6,426 bases of DNA from Firmicutes bacterium UBA1422. Its GTDB lineage: Bacteria; Bacillota; Clostridia; Peptostreptococcales; Anaerovoracaceae. Made by a program: the position numbers and the translations under genes. A model generated the notes under the pieces. The model was not told the DNA's origin, searched no databases, and was given only the letters and a program-made list of their open reading frames with translations. The stretch covers positions 3,809 through 10,234 of the forward strand of contig DBPK01000017.1 of assembly GCA_002304835.1 (NCBI GenBank), given 5' to 3'. Positions 1 to 6,104 of this stretch are shown here, in pieces. Position 1 is the stretch's first letter; each line of letters opens with the position of its first letter.

Positions 1-26
1 AAACTGAAATATACACAAGTAAATTA

Positions 27-56
27 TTGTGCAAAAGCTCAATAATATGCTATAAT
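27..56 (+). promoter_or_regulatory. Sigma-A type extended -10 promoter of ftsZ
   Basis: A perfect TATAAT lies at 51-56, preceded by TG at 48-49, which makes an extended -10 element (TGCTATAAT). A weak -35 candidate, TTGTGC, lies at 27-32 with an 18-base spacer and matches the consensus only in its first three bases. An extended -10 can tolerate a poor -35. Transcription would start near 62-65, giving a leader of about 40 bases before the ftsZ start codon. No operator or riboswitch is visible in that leader. The promoter suggests ftsZ has its own transcription start, although readthrough from genes before the window cannot be excluded. Confidence 0.65.
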
Positions 57-85
57 AACACCATATATATAAAAGTGGTCGTGTC

Positions 86-94
86 GGGAGGAAG
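86..94 (+). promoter_or_regulatory. Ribosome binding site that fixes the ftsZ start
   Basis: GGGAGGAAG contains the Shine-Dalgarno core GGAGG at 87-91, 10 bases before the ATG at 102. The reading frame is open further upstream to a TTG at 27, but that codon lies inside the promoter and cannot be translated from this transcript. The next in-frame ATG, at 117, is too far from the site. Confidence 0.75.
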
Positions 95-101
95 CTGTCA
101 T

Positions 102-1220
102 ATGTTACAATTTGAAATGAAAGAAAAAGGCAATGCAAAGCTTGTTGTTATAGGTGTTGGCGGCGGCGGATGCAATGCAGTTAACAGAATGATCGATGAG
201 GGAATGAAAGGTGCCGAATTCCTGGCAGTCAATACAGATAAGCAGGCACTTTCATCATGTAAAGCCGAAAACAAACTGCAGATAGGTGAGAAACTGACAA
301 AGGGACTGGGAGCAGGGGGGAATCCCGAGACAGGCCAAAAGTCCGCAGAAGAAAACATGGAAGATATTGCCCAGTTTGTCAGCGGTGCCGAAATGGTATT
401 CGTTACGGCAGGCATGGGAGGCGGCACCGGGACAGGCGCTGCACCGGTGGTGGCAAAAGTCGCAAAGGATATGGGCATACTCACGGTAGGGGTGGTAACC
501 AAGCCCTTCGGATTTGAAGGACGAAAGAGAGGCGAGCATGCCGATCTTGGAATAAAATTCCTAAAAAAGTACGTAGACTCTATGGTGGTTGTACCCAATG
601 ACAAATTGCTGAAACTGGCCGAAGAAAACACATCGCTTCTTACGGCTTTCAACATGGCAGACGGAGTCCTGAGGCAGGGAGTCCAGGGAATAACCGATCT
701 GATAGGCGATGACGGACTTATAAATCTTGACTTCGCAGATGTGGAGACAGTGATGAGAGACAGAGGTGTGGCTCACATGGGCGTTGGCCTTGGCAAGGGA
801 GATGACAAGGTAAGAGAAGCAGTGAAGACTGCCATCGAAAGTCCTCTTCTGGAAACCACAGTTGCCGGGGCAAAATCCATTCTTCTGAATGTGACCGGCG
901 GATACGATATAGGCATGATGGATGTCAACGATGCTGCAAACCAGATACAAAGCGTTGCGGACAAAGATGCAATAATAATATTCGGAGCAGCAGTCAAAGA
1001 AGATATGAAAGATGAAATGCATATCACAGTCATAGCCACCGGATTCGAAAACAAACCTTCAAATTATGCCTCCACCGTAAGCCTGTTCAAAGCGGAAGCG
1101 GCAGCAGCAGGAGACGAAAAAAAGGAAGACGAGCCGGAAGGAAACGAAGAACCCGGAGAAGAGACCGGTCAAAAAGAATCTCCCGAAAAAAAATTCGATA
1201 TCCCGTCATTTCTTAAATAG
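102..1220 (+). CDS. ftsZ: Cell division protein FtsZ
   Basis: FtsZ is the tubulin-like GTPase that polymerises at midcell into the Z-ring and recruits the division machinery. From the ATG at 102 the product is 372 residues, normal for the family. Visible landmarks are the N-terminal nucleotide-binding glycine loop (residues 18-24, GVGGGGC), the tubulin signature GGGTGTG at 106-112, and the T7 synergy loop NLDFADV at 208-214. That loop carries Asp210 and Asp213, the acidic residues that complete the GTPase site of the neighbouring subunit. After the globular core (to about residue 315) comes a linker of about 45 residues rich in Glu, Asp, Lys and Gly. The protein ends in the conserved tail FDIPSFLK (365-372), the docking peptide for partners such as FtsA, SepF and ZapD-like proteins. 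It has its own promoter and is closed by a hairpin terminator. No ftsA or ftsQ is seen beside it within the window. The identification is secure. Confidence 0.98.
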   Translation: MLQFEMKEKGNAKLVVIGVGGGGCNAVNRMIDEGMKGAEFLAVNTDKQALSSCKAENKLQIGEKLTKGLGAGGNPETGQKSAEENMEDIAQFVSGAEMVFVTAGMGGGTGTGAAPVVAKVAKDMGILTVGVVTKPFGFEGRKRGEHADLGIKFLKKYVDSMVVVPNDKLLKLAEENTSLLTAFNMADGVLRQGVQGITDLIGDDGLINLDFADVETVMRDRGVAHMGVGLGKGDDKVREAVKTAIESPLLETTVAGAKSILLNVTGGYDIGMMDVNDAANQIQSVADKDAIIIFGAAVKEDMKDEMHITVIATGFENKPSNYASTVSLFKAEAAAAGDEKKEDEPEGNEEPGEETGQKESPEKKFDIPSFLK

Positions 1221-1239
1221 AAATAAGAGCATATAAATA

Positions 1240-1268
1240 AGAAAAGCCGGTATTATACCGGCTTTTCT
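1240..1268 (+). terminator. Intrinsic terminator after ftsZ
   Basis: A perfect 13-bp inverted repeat (1240-1252 pairing with 1256-1268) encloses a 3-base TTA loop. The core GCCGGTA/TACCGGC is GC-rich. It is flanked by AAAA on the left and TTTTCT on the right, so the U-tract forms part of the extended stem, and the structure could work in both directions. The U-tract is short (four T, then C, T), so termination may be incomplete. It begins 19 bases after the ftsZ stop codon and ends 15 bases before the next gene. Confidence 0.8.
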
Positions 1269-1283
1269 GGATTAAAAGCAATT

Positions 1284-2051
1284 ATGAAAGTTATAAACTC
1301 AACAGAAAACAGAATATATAAGATGTGCATAAAGCTGGGAAGCAAAAAGTACAGGGACAGACTTGGTCTTTATATCATCGAGGGTGAAAAACTCGTAAAA
1401 GAGGCAGAGTCTGCCGGCATGACAGAAATGGTCATCATAAAAGAAGATCATCCGCGGAAGGAAGAATTCGGCGGATCCACCAAAGTCTTTATGAAGGGCA
1501 GTCTTTTTGATAAAGCTGCCCAAACAAAGACCACCCAGGGAGTTTTTGCTGTGGCGGCAAAAAAAGAATATGATCCCAAAGAGTTCTTTGAAATAACTGC
1601 CGGAAAGAACCTGATAGTTCTGGACAGACTGCAGGATCCCGGTAACATCGGAACAATAATAAGGACAGCTGAGGCGGCCGGATACGGAGGTGCGATCATA
1701 ATGAAGGGCAGCGGAGACATATATTCCTCAAAGGCAGTAAGAGCAGCAGCCGGTTCCATATTAAGATTCCCGGTGATGTCGGCGGAAGAAGCGGGCAGTA
1801 CTGCAGAGCTGCTTTTGAAAAACGGCAGGAGGCTCATCTGCACAAAGGCAGACGCAAAAAAAGATTTCAGAGAAACGGATCTGACCGAGAATACCGCCCT
1901 GGTGATAGGAAATGAAGGAAGAGGAGTATCAGATGAATTCATAAGTTTGTCCGGGGAAACAATAAAAATACCCATGAAGGGAGAAGTGGATTCTCTCAAT
2001 GCAGCAGTGGCTGCAGGCATACTTATGTATCGTTCAGTACAGAAAGGTTAA
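1284..2051 (+). CDS. TrmH/SpoU-family RNA 2'-O-ribose methyltransferase
   Basis: This 255-residue protein is an S-adenosylmethionine-dependent SPOUT enzyme that methylates ribose 2'-OH groups in rRNA or tRNA. The N-terminal part (about 1-100, with a GLYIIEGEK stretch) matches the L30e-like substrate-binding domain. The C-terminal knotted SpoU domain shows all three family motifs: DPGNIGTIIRTA from residue 118, IGNEGRG at 208-214, and IPMKGEVDSLNAAVAAG from residue 229. The N-terminal residues line up with those of close family members, which supports the ATG at 1284. However, only a weak CTGGA lies upstream, so translation initiation looks poor. The gene sits where Bacillus subtilis has ysgA, directly before pheS. 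The exact target nucleotide cannot be read from the sequence, and TrmH, RlmB or another paralogue are all possible names. Family assignment is secure, substrate unknown. Confidence 0.93.
   Translation: MKVINSTENRIYKMCIKLGSKKYRDRLGLYIIEGEKLVKEAESAGMTEMVIIKEDHPRKEEFGGSTKVFMKGSLFDKAAQTKTTQGVFAVAAKKEYDPKEFFEITAGKNLIVLDRLQDPGNIGTIIRTAEAAGYGGAIIMKGSGDIYSSKAVRAAAGSILRFPVMSAEEAGSTAELLLKNGRRLICTKADAKKDFRETDLTENTALVIGNEGRGVSDEFISLSGETIKIPMKGEVDSLNAAVAAGILMYRSVQKG
2041..2047 (+). promoter_or_regulatory. Ribosome binding site of pheS inside the methyltransferase gene
   Basis: AGAAAGG lies 8 bases before the ATG at 2056 and inside the last codons of the preceding gene. With only 4 bases between the stop at 2049-2051 and the start, pheS translation is probably coupled to that of the methyltransferase. 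The site selects 2056 over upstream in-frame starts that would overlap the preceding gene. Confidence 0.6.
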
Positions 2052-2055
2052 CAGA

Positions 2056-3078
2056 ATGCAGGAAAAACTAAAAATCATACTTAAAAACACAAGAGATCTG
2101 CTTGAAAAGGCAGCCGGCATCGATGAAACAGAAATGATCAGAGTAAAAGTGCTGGGCAAAAAAGGCGAACTTACAGACATATTGAAATCCATGGGAAAGC
2201 TTCCGCCGGAAGAAAGAAAAGAACTGGGCAGAGCGGCAAACGATGTGAGAAAAGAAATAGAAAATCTTCTGGAAGAAAAGTTTGCCAAAGTAAAAGAAGC
2301 TGCAAAGGAAGGCAGATTCAGGCTTGAAAAAATAGATGTTACAGAGCCGGGTCACGAGTTTGTCCTGGGTGTGAAACATCCCTTGACCATAGTCACAGAA
2401 GAGATATCCGGCATTTTTATGTCCATGGGGTACTCATATGCGGAAGGCCCCCAGGCGGATACTGTTTTTAATGCCTTTGATGCATTGAATTCGCCCAAAG
2501 ATCATCCCTCAAGGGATATGACAGATACATTTTATATATCGGATGATGTGGTCTTAAGACCTCATACTTCCACAGTACAGATAAGGACCCTGATAAAACA
2601 GGAACCTCCGATAAAAATAATCTCACCGGGCAGATGCTTCAGGTGCGATACCTTTGATGCCACCCACTCACCCATGTTCCAGCAGATAGAAGGGCTTCTT
2701 GTGGATGAGGGAATAAATATGGCGGATCTCAAAGGTACCCTTGACAGTATGGCAAAAAAGCTCTTTGGTTCTGCCACAAAAACAAAATTCAGACCTCACT
2801 ATTTTCCCTTTACAGAACCCAGTGCCGAAATGGATGTATCATGCTTCAAGTGCGGAGGCAAAGGATGCAATATCTGCAAAGGAAGCGGATGGATAGAGAT
2901 ACTGGGATGCGGCATGGTGCACCCAAATGTTTTGGCCGTGGGCGGTCTTGATACAGAAAAGTATACGGGTTTCGCCTTCGGAATGGGTGTAGAGAGGATC
3001 GCTATGCTGAAATACGGAGTTGATGATATAAGGCTGTTCTATGAAAACGATATGCGTTTCATCAACCAGTTCAAATAG
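2056..3078 (+). CDS. pheS: Phenylalanine--tRNA ligase alpha subunit
   Basis: PheS is the catalytic subunit of the cytoplasmic alpha2-beta2 phenylalanyl-tRNA synthetase, which activates phenylalanine with ATP and charges tRNA-Phe. The 340-residue length is typical. The N-terminal part (about 1-90) is rich in Lys and Glu and fits the tRNA-binding coiled-coil arm. The class II catalytic core follows, with HPSRDMTDTF from residue 150, RPHTS at 168-172, the stretch from GRCFRCD through DATHSPMFQQIEG (motif 2 region), FTEPSAEMDVSC, and the C-terminal GFAFGMGVERIAML (motif 3). An insert at 263-278 carries four cysteines as CxxC-x4-CxxC, resembling two overlapping DnaJ-type CxxCxGxG units and possibly binding zinc. 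Similar inserts are known to me from other clostridial PheS proteins. It lies immediately upstream of pheT, and its TAG stop overlaps the pheT ribosome binding site. No T-box leader is present directly before it. Confidence 0.98.
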   Translation: MQEKLKIILKNTRDLLEKAAGIDETEMIRVKVLGKKGELTDILKSMGKLPPEERKELGRAANDVRKEIENLLEEKFAKVKEAAKEGRFRLEKIDVTEPGHEFVLGVKHPLTIVTEEISGIFMSMGYSYAEGPQADTVFNAFDALNSPKDHPSRDMTDTFYISDDVVLRPHTSTVQIRTLIKQEPPIKIISPGRCFRCDTFDATHSPMFQQIEGLLVDEGINMADLKGTLDSMAKKLFGSATKTKFRPHYFPFTEPSAEMDVSCFKCGGKGCNICKGSGWIEILGCGMVHPNVLAVGGLDTEKYTGFAFGMGVERIAMLKYGVDDIRLFYENDMRFINQFK

Positions 3079-3084
3079 GAGGTG
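3077..3084 (+). promoter_or_regulatory. Strong ribosome binding site of pheT overlapping the pheS stop
   Basis: AGGAGGTG shares bases with the TAG stop of pheS (3076-3078). The GGAGG core is 7 bases before the ATG at 3090, which makes that the start. The in-frame GTG at 3084 is part of the site itself. The overlap suggests that ribosomes ending pheS can reinitiate on pheT, helping equal synthesis of the two subunits. Confidence 0.8.
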
Positions 3085-3089
3085 TGTCA

Positions 3090-5522
3090 ATGTTAGTACC
3101 AATTGAATGGCTAAAGGATTATACAGAGGTTAACGTGACCACTGAAGAATTCTGTGAGAAAATGATAATGTCCGGCTCAAATGTTGAAAGTGTTAAGCTT
3201 TTTGGAGAAGGCATCGAAAACGTTGTGGTGGGAAAGGTTATAAAAAAAGAGAAGCATCCCGATGCGGACAAGCTTTCCGTATGTATGGTGTACGTGGGAG
3301 AAGACGAACCGTTGCAGATAGTATGCGGTGCAGCAAATGTGGCGGAGGGAATAAATGTTGCAGTTGCAAGAGACAACAGTAGGATACCCGGACCACTGCA
3401 CGGCCAGACCCAAAATGAGGGGGCAACAAGAATAAAAAAAGGAAAGATCAGAGGGGTTTTATCCTTTGGAATGATATGCTCTGCCCAGGAGCTGGGCTTT
3501 GATGATAAGGTCATACCTGTGGCTCATAAAGACGGCATATGGATACTGCCCGAAGGACTTTCACCCGGAGCAGATATCAAAGAAGCCATGGAACTCGTAA
3601 GTGCCGCAGTGGATTTTGAGATAACTCCCAACAGATCCGACTGCCTTTCAATGATAGGCATGGCAAGGGAATCGGCAGCTACACTGGCAAGTAAACTGCA
3701 CTACCCTGAAATAAAGATTTCAGCCGCATCCGATAAAGAGGCAAAAGACTATATTGATATCAGCATAAATGATCCCGCTCTCTGCAAAAGATATGCGGCA
3801 AAGATAGTTACCGATATCAGGATACAGCAGTCCCCCTGGTGGCTGCAGAAAAGGCTGATGTATGCCGGTATGAGACCTATAAATAATATTGTTGATATAA
3901 CCAATTTTGTTATGCTGGAATATGGTCAGCCCATACATGCATTCGATATAAGACAGATAGAAGGAAAAAGAATCGTTGTAGAAACGGCTTCAAAAGGCGA
4001 GAAGTTCGTTACTTTGGACGGCAACGAAAGGGCCCTTGACGAAACCATGCTGATGATAAAGGACGGAATGAAGAATGTGGCTGTGGCAGGTGTCATGGGA
4101 GGCCTTGACTCGGAGATCAAAGATGATACAAAGACGATCCTGGTGGAATCCGCCAACTTCGATCCGGAGAGCATCAGGCGGACATCCAAGAAACTCGGAC
4201 TTCGTACTGAGGCATCTTCCAGGTTCGAAAAGAAAGTGGATCCTGCTCTTTGCATGATCTGTGCAGAGAGAGTCTGCAGTCTTATTGAAATGCTTGGAGC
4301 AGGCACCGTTGTCAGAGGTGAGGTGGATGTTTATCCGGCTCCGGAAAGCCCGAAAAAAATAGATGTAAGGCCGGCAAGAATAAATCATGTGCTGGGCGTA
4401 GAAATAGCAGCAGAGGAAATGGCAGAAATGTTTGAAGCTCTGGAAATGAAAGTGGAAAGAGAAGGGGAAATTCTCAGAGTAATGCCGCCTTCCGTGAGAA
4501 GGGATCTTGATTCGGAGGTGGATTTCACCGAAGAAGCTGCAAGGATGTACGGATATGACAGGCTTCCCGTGACCATACCCAGGGGAAACAGTGAAGCCGC
4601 CTTAAGCAGAGAAGAGAATCTCAGAAAGCTGACAAGGGATACCCTTTGTGCTCTGGGAGCAAATGAAATACAGACATATTCTTTTGTAAGCCCCAAAAGT
4701 ATCGATCATATAGGTATAGAAGAGGATTCCCGGGAAAGAAATTTTGTTCATCTCAAAAATCCTCTTGGAGAGGAAAATTCCGTGATGCGTACCATACTTA
4801 CTCCCGGCATGCTTGAAGTAATGGGAAGAAACTGGTCAAGAAAGGCAGAAGCGTTGAAATGCTTTGAAATAGGCAGCACATTCGGAAAAGATCTGATCCA
4901 TGAAGAGACTCTCCCCCAAGAGCAGGATGCACTTTGCATAGGTCTTTACGGGGAGGGATATGACTTCTTTACTTTGAAGGGCATGGTGACAGAAATGCTC
5001 AATGTGCTGAAAATAAAAGATCCGGGATTCGAAGCCGAAAACGGCTACAGGGTATATCATCCGGGCAGGTGTGCCAGGATATCATATAAAGGCGAGGAAT
5101 TGGGCATAATGGGAGAGATACATCCCGATGTGGCAGAGCTTATGGGAATAGGACAGAGGTGCCATGTGGCCGAGTTCATGTTCGATAAGGTGATGAAAAA
5201 TGCCAGCACGGAAGTTTATTACAGCCCTCTTCCCAAATATCCCGCAGTTGCCAGGGACATAGCTTTGCTTATAAAAGAAGATATACCGGCCGGTTCTGTG
5301 GAAAAAGTGATCCGCGAAGCCGGCGGAAGCATACTGGAGAGCGTAAAACTATTTGATGTTTACAGAGGGAAACAGGTGGATAACGGCATGAAGAGCGCAG
5401 CTTTTGCGCTAACATACAGACATCCCGAAAAAACACTCACCGACGAAGAGGTGACCAAAATACACGAAAAAGTTCTTGCGGCACTAAAAGAAAAATTTGA
5501 TGCCGTCCTAAGAGATGTATAA
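3090..5522 (+). CDS. pheT: Phenylalanine--tRNA ligase beta subunit
   Basis: PheT is the larger subunit of phenylalanyl-tRNA synthetase. It helps bind tRNA-Phe and carries the editing site that hydrolyses mischarged Tyr-tRNA-Phe. The 810-residue length fits the bacterial family. Domains in order are the N-terminal segment MLVPIEWLKDY, then an EMAP/OB-type tRNA-binding domain (about 40-155, with HPDADKL at 56-62). The B3/B4 editing domain follows (about 230-400, with RPINNIVDITNFVMLEYGQP and HAFD). Next is the B5 domain (about 424-495, ending EEAARMYGYDRLP, with candidate metal-binding acids Asp472, Asp478, Glu481 and Glu482). A catalytically inactive synthetase-like core runs to about 705, and the C-terminal ferredoxin-fold anticodon-binding domain (about 712-805) opens with SPLPKYPAVARDIAL. 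Nothing is truncated or frameshifted. It is translated from a strong site next to pheS and followed 15 bases later by zapA. Confidence 0.98.
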   Translation: MLVPIEWLKDYTEVNVTTEEFCEKMIMSGSNVESVKLFGEGIENVVVGKVIKKEKHPDADKLSVCMVYVGEDEPLQIVCGAANVAEGINVAVARDNSRIPGPLHGQTQNEGATRIKKGKIRGVLSFGMICSAQELGFDDKVIPVAHKDGIWILPEGLSPGADIKEAMELVSAAVDFEITPNRSDCLSMIGMARESAATLASKLHYPEIKISAASDKEAKDYIDISINDPALCKRYAAKIVTDIRIQQSPWWLQKRLMYAGMRPINNIVDITNFVMLEYGQPIHAFDIRQIEGKRIVVETASKGEKFVTLDGNERALDETMLMIKDGMKNVAVAGVMGGLDSEIKDDTKTILVESANFDPESIRRTSKKLGLRTEASSRFEKKVDPALCMICAERVCSLIEMLGAGTVVRGEVDVYPAPESPKKIDVRPARINHVLGVEIAAEEMAEMFEALEMKVEREGEILRVMPPSVRRDLDSEVDFTEEAARMYGYDRLPVTIPRGNSEAALSREENLRKLTRDTLCALGANEIQTYSFVSPKSIDHIGIEEDSRERNFVHLKNPLGEENSVMRTILTPGMLEVMGRNWSRKAEALKCFEIGSTFGKDLIHEETLPQEQDALCIGLYGEGYDFFTLKGMVTEMLNVLKIKDPGFEAENGYRVYHPGRCARISYKGEELGIMGEIHPDVAELMGIGQRCHVAEFMFDKVMKNASTEVYYSPLPKYPAVARDIALLIKEDIPAGSVEKVIREAGGSILESVKLFDVYRGKQVDNGMKSAAFALTYRHPEKTLTDEEVTKIHEKVLAALKEKFDAVLRDV

Positions 5523-5523
5523 A

Positions 5524-5535
5524 AAGGAGGAGGAG
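5524..5535 (+). promoter_or_regulatory. Tandem ribosome binding site of zapA
   Basis: AAGGAGGAGGAG offers two overlapping GGAGG registers; the first (5526-5530) is 7 bases before the ATG at 5538. It starts right after the pheT stop codon and predicts strong initiation of zapA compared with the weak site of the methyltransferase gene earlier in the operon. Confidence 0.75.
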
Positions 5536-5537
5536 AA

Positions 5538-6104
5538 ATGGGAAGTAATAAAGTAAGCGTAAGGATCTACGGACAGGAATACGTTATCTCAGGAGACAAA
5601 TCACAGGAGCATATGATAAGAGTGGCTGCATATGTGGACACTAAAATGCATGAACTGGGCAGCCTGTTCAAAAAAAGCCCCGTTTCTTCTCTGGCTGTAC
5701 TTTCTGCGGTGAACATCGCGGACGAGTATTTTACTGTTATGCAGAAGATAGATGAATCAAAGATAACCAACGAACAGATGGAAGGAGACATCCACAGGTA
5801 TGAGCAGCTTTGGGAGGAAGCAAAAAAAACGCTTTCGGATCAGAGAAAAGAGACGCAGGATGTCATAAGAGAAAAAGAAGAACTTGCTGAGAAACTCAGA
5901 GAAAAGGAAAGGCAGATAGAAGAACTTCTAAAGGGAGAGAAGAATATAGAGGCAGAAGTAGAAAAGCATAAAGCCATAACCGAGGCCGAAACAGAAGAAA
6001 AATACAAAGATCTTGAAAATAATTTTTTTGATCTACAGATGGAAAATATCCAGTTGAAAAGCGAAGTGGAAAAATTAAAAAGCAGGATCGAACAGGAATT
6101 TTGA
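5538..6104 (+). CDS. zapA: Cell division protein ZapA with long coiled-coil tail
   Basis: ZapA binds FtsZ filaments and promotes their bundling at the Z-ring. The N-terminal region (about 3-70, beginning NKVSVRIYGQEYVISGD, then QEHMIRVAAYVDTKM and SSLAVLSAVNIADEYF) matches the ZapA globular fold and the start of its helix. The rest (about 72-188) is almost wholly charged, rich in Glu, Lys, Gln and Arg with spaced Leu and Ile, and predicts one long coiled coil. At 188 residues the protein is about twice as long as B. subtilis ZapA and well above the roughly 109 residues of the E. coli protein. Its position after pheST and before mutS2 is typical of Firmicutes. An eight-A run at 5822-5829 lies at the beginning of the extension (residues 95-98). 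Identity rests on the N-terminal domain and the context; the job of the tail is unknown. Confidence 0.9.
   Translation: MGSNKVSVRIYGQEYVISGDKSQEHMIRVAAYVDTKMHELGSLFKKSPVSSLAVLSAVNIADEYFTVMQKIDESKITNEQMEGDIHRYEQLWEEAKKTLSDQRKETQDVIREKEELAEKLREKERQIEELLKGEKNIEAEVEKHKAITEAETEEKYKDLENNFFDLQMENIQLKSEVEKLKSRIEQEF

Noticed and set aside
27..101. Upstream extension of ftsZ from a TTG at 27
   Set aside because: The codon lies within the promoter (-35 candidate and TATAAT), and the added residues do not resemble the FtsZ N terminus. The ATG at 102 has a ribosome binding site.
98..655. Long open frame on the minus strand opposite ftsZ
   Set aside because: It is the antisense shadow of a strongly conserved gene, with no family resemblance and no ribosome binding site. 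The same holds for the other minus-strand frames opposite the methyltransferase, pheS, pheT and zapA.
1163..1170. Palindrome GACCGGTC in the ftsZ linker as an operator
   Set aside because: It is a single 8-base palindrome inside a coding region, with no second copy or promoter nearby.
1232..1237. TATAAA as a -10 element for the methyltransferase operon
   Set aside because: At 17-base spacing the -35 position reads TTTCTT, a poor match, and the region is simply AT-rich. It is kept only as a possibility in the terminator finding.
1856..3438. Further A AAA AAA/G heptamers in the methyltransferase gene, pheS and pheT as frameshift sites
   Set aside because: They arise wherever a codon ending in A precedes two lysine codons, and no stimulating elements or meaningful alternative products are seen. 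Their frequency also weakens the ftsZ and zapA cases.
4075..4257. Short plus-strand frame of 60 codons within pheT
   Set aside because: It is out of frame inside the conserved B3/B4 region of pheT and shows no recognisable protein features.
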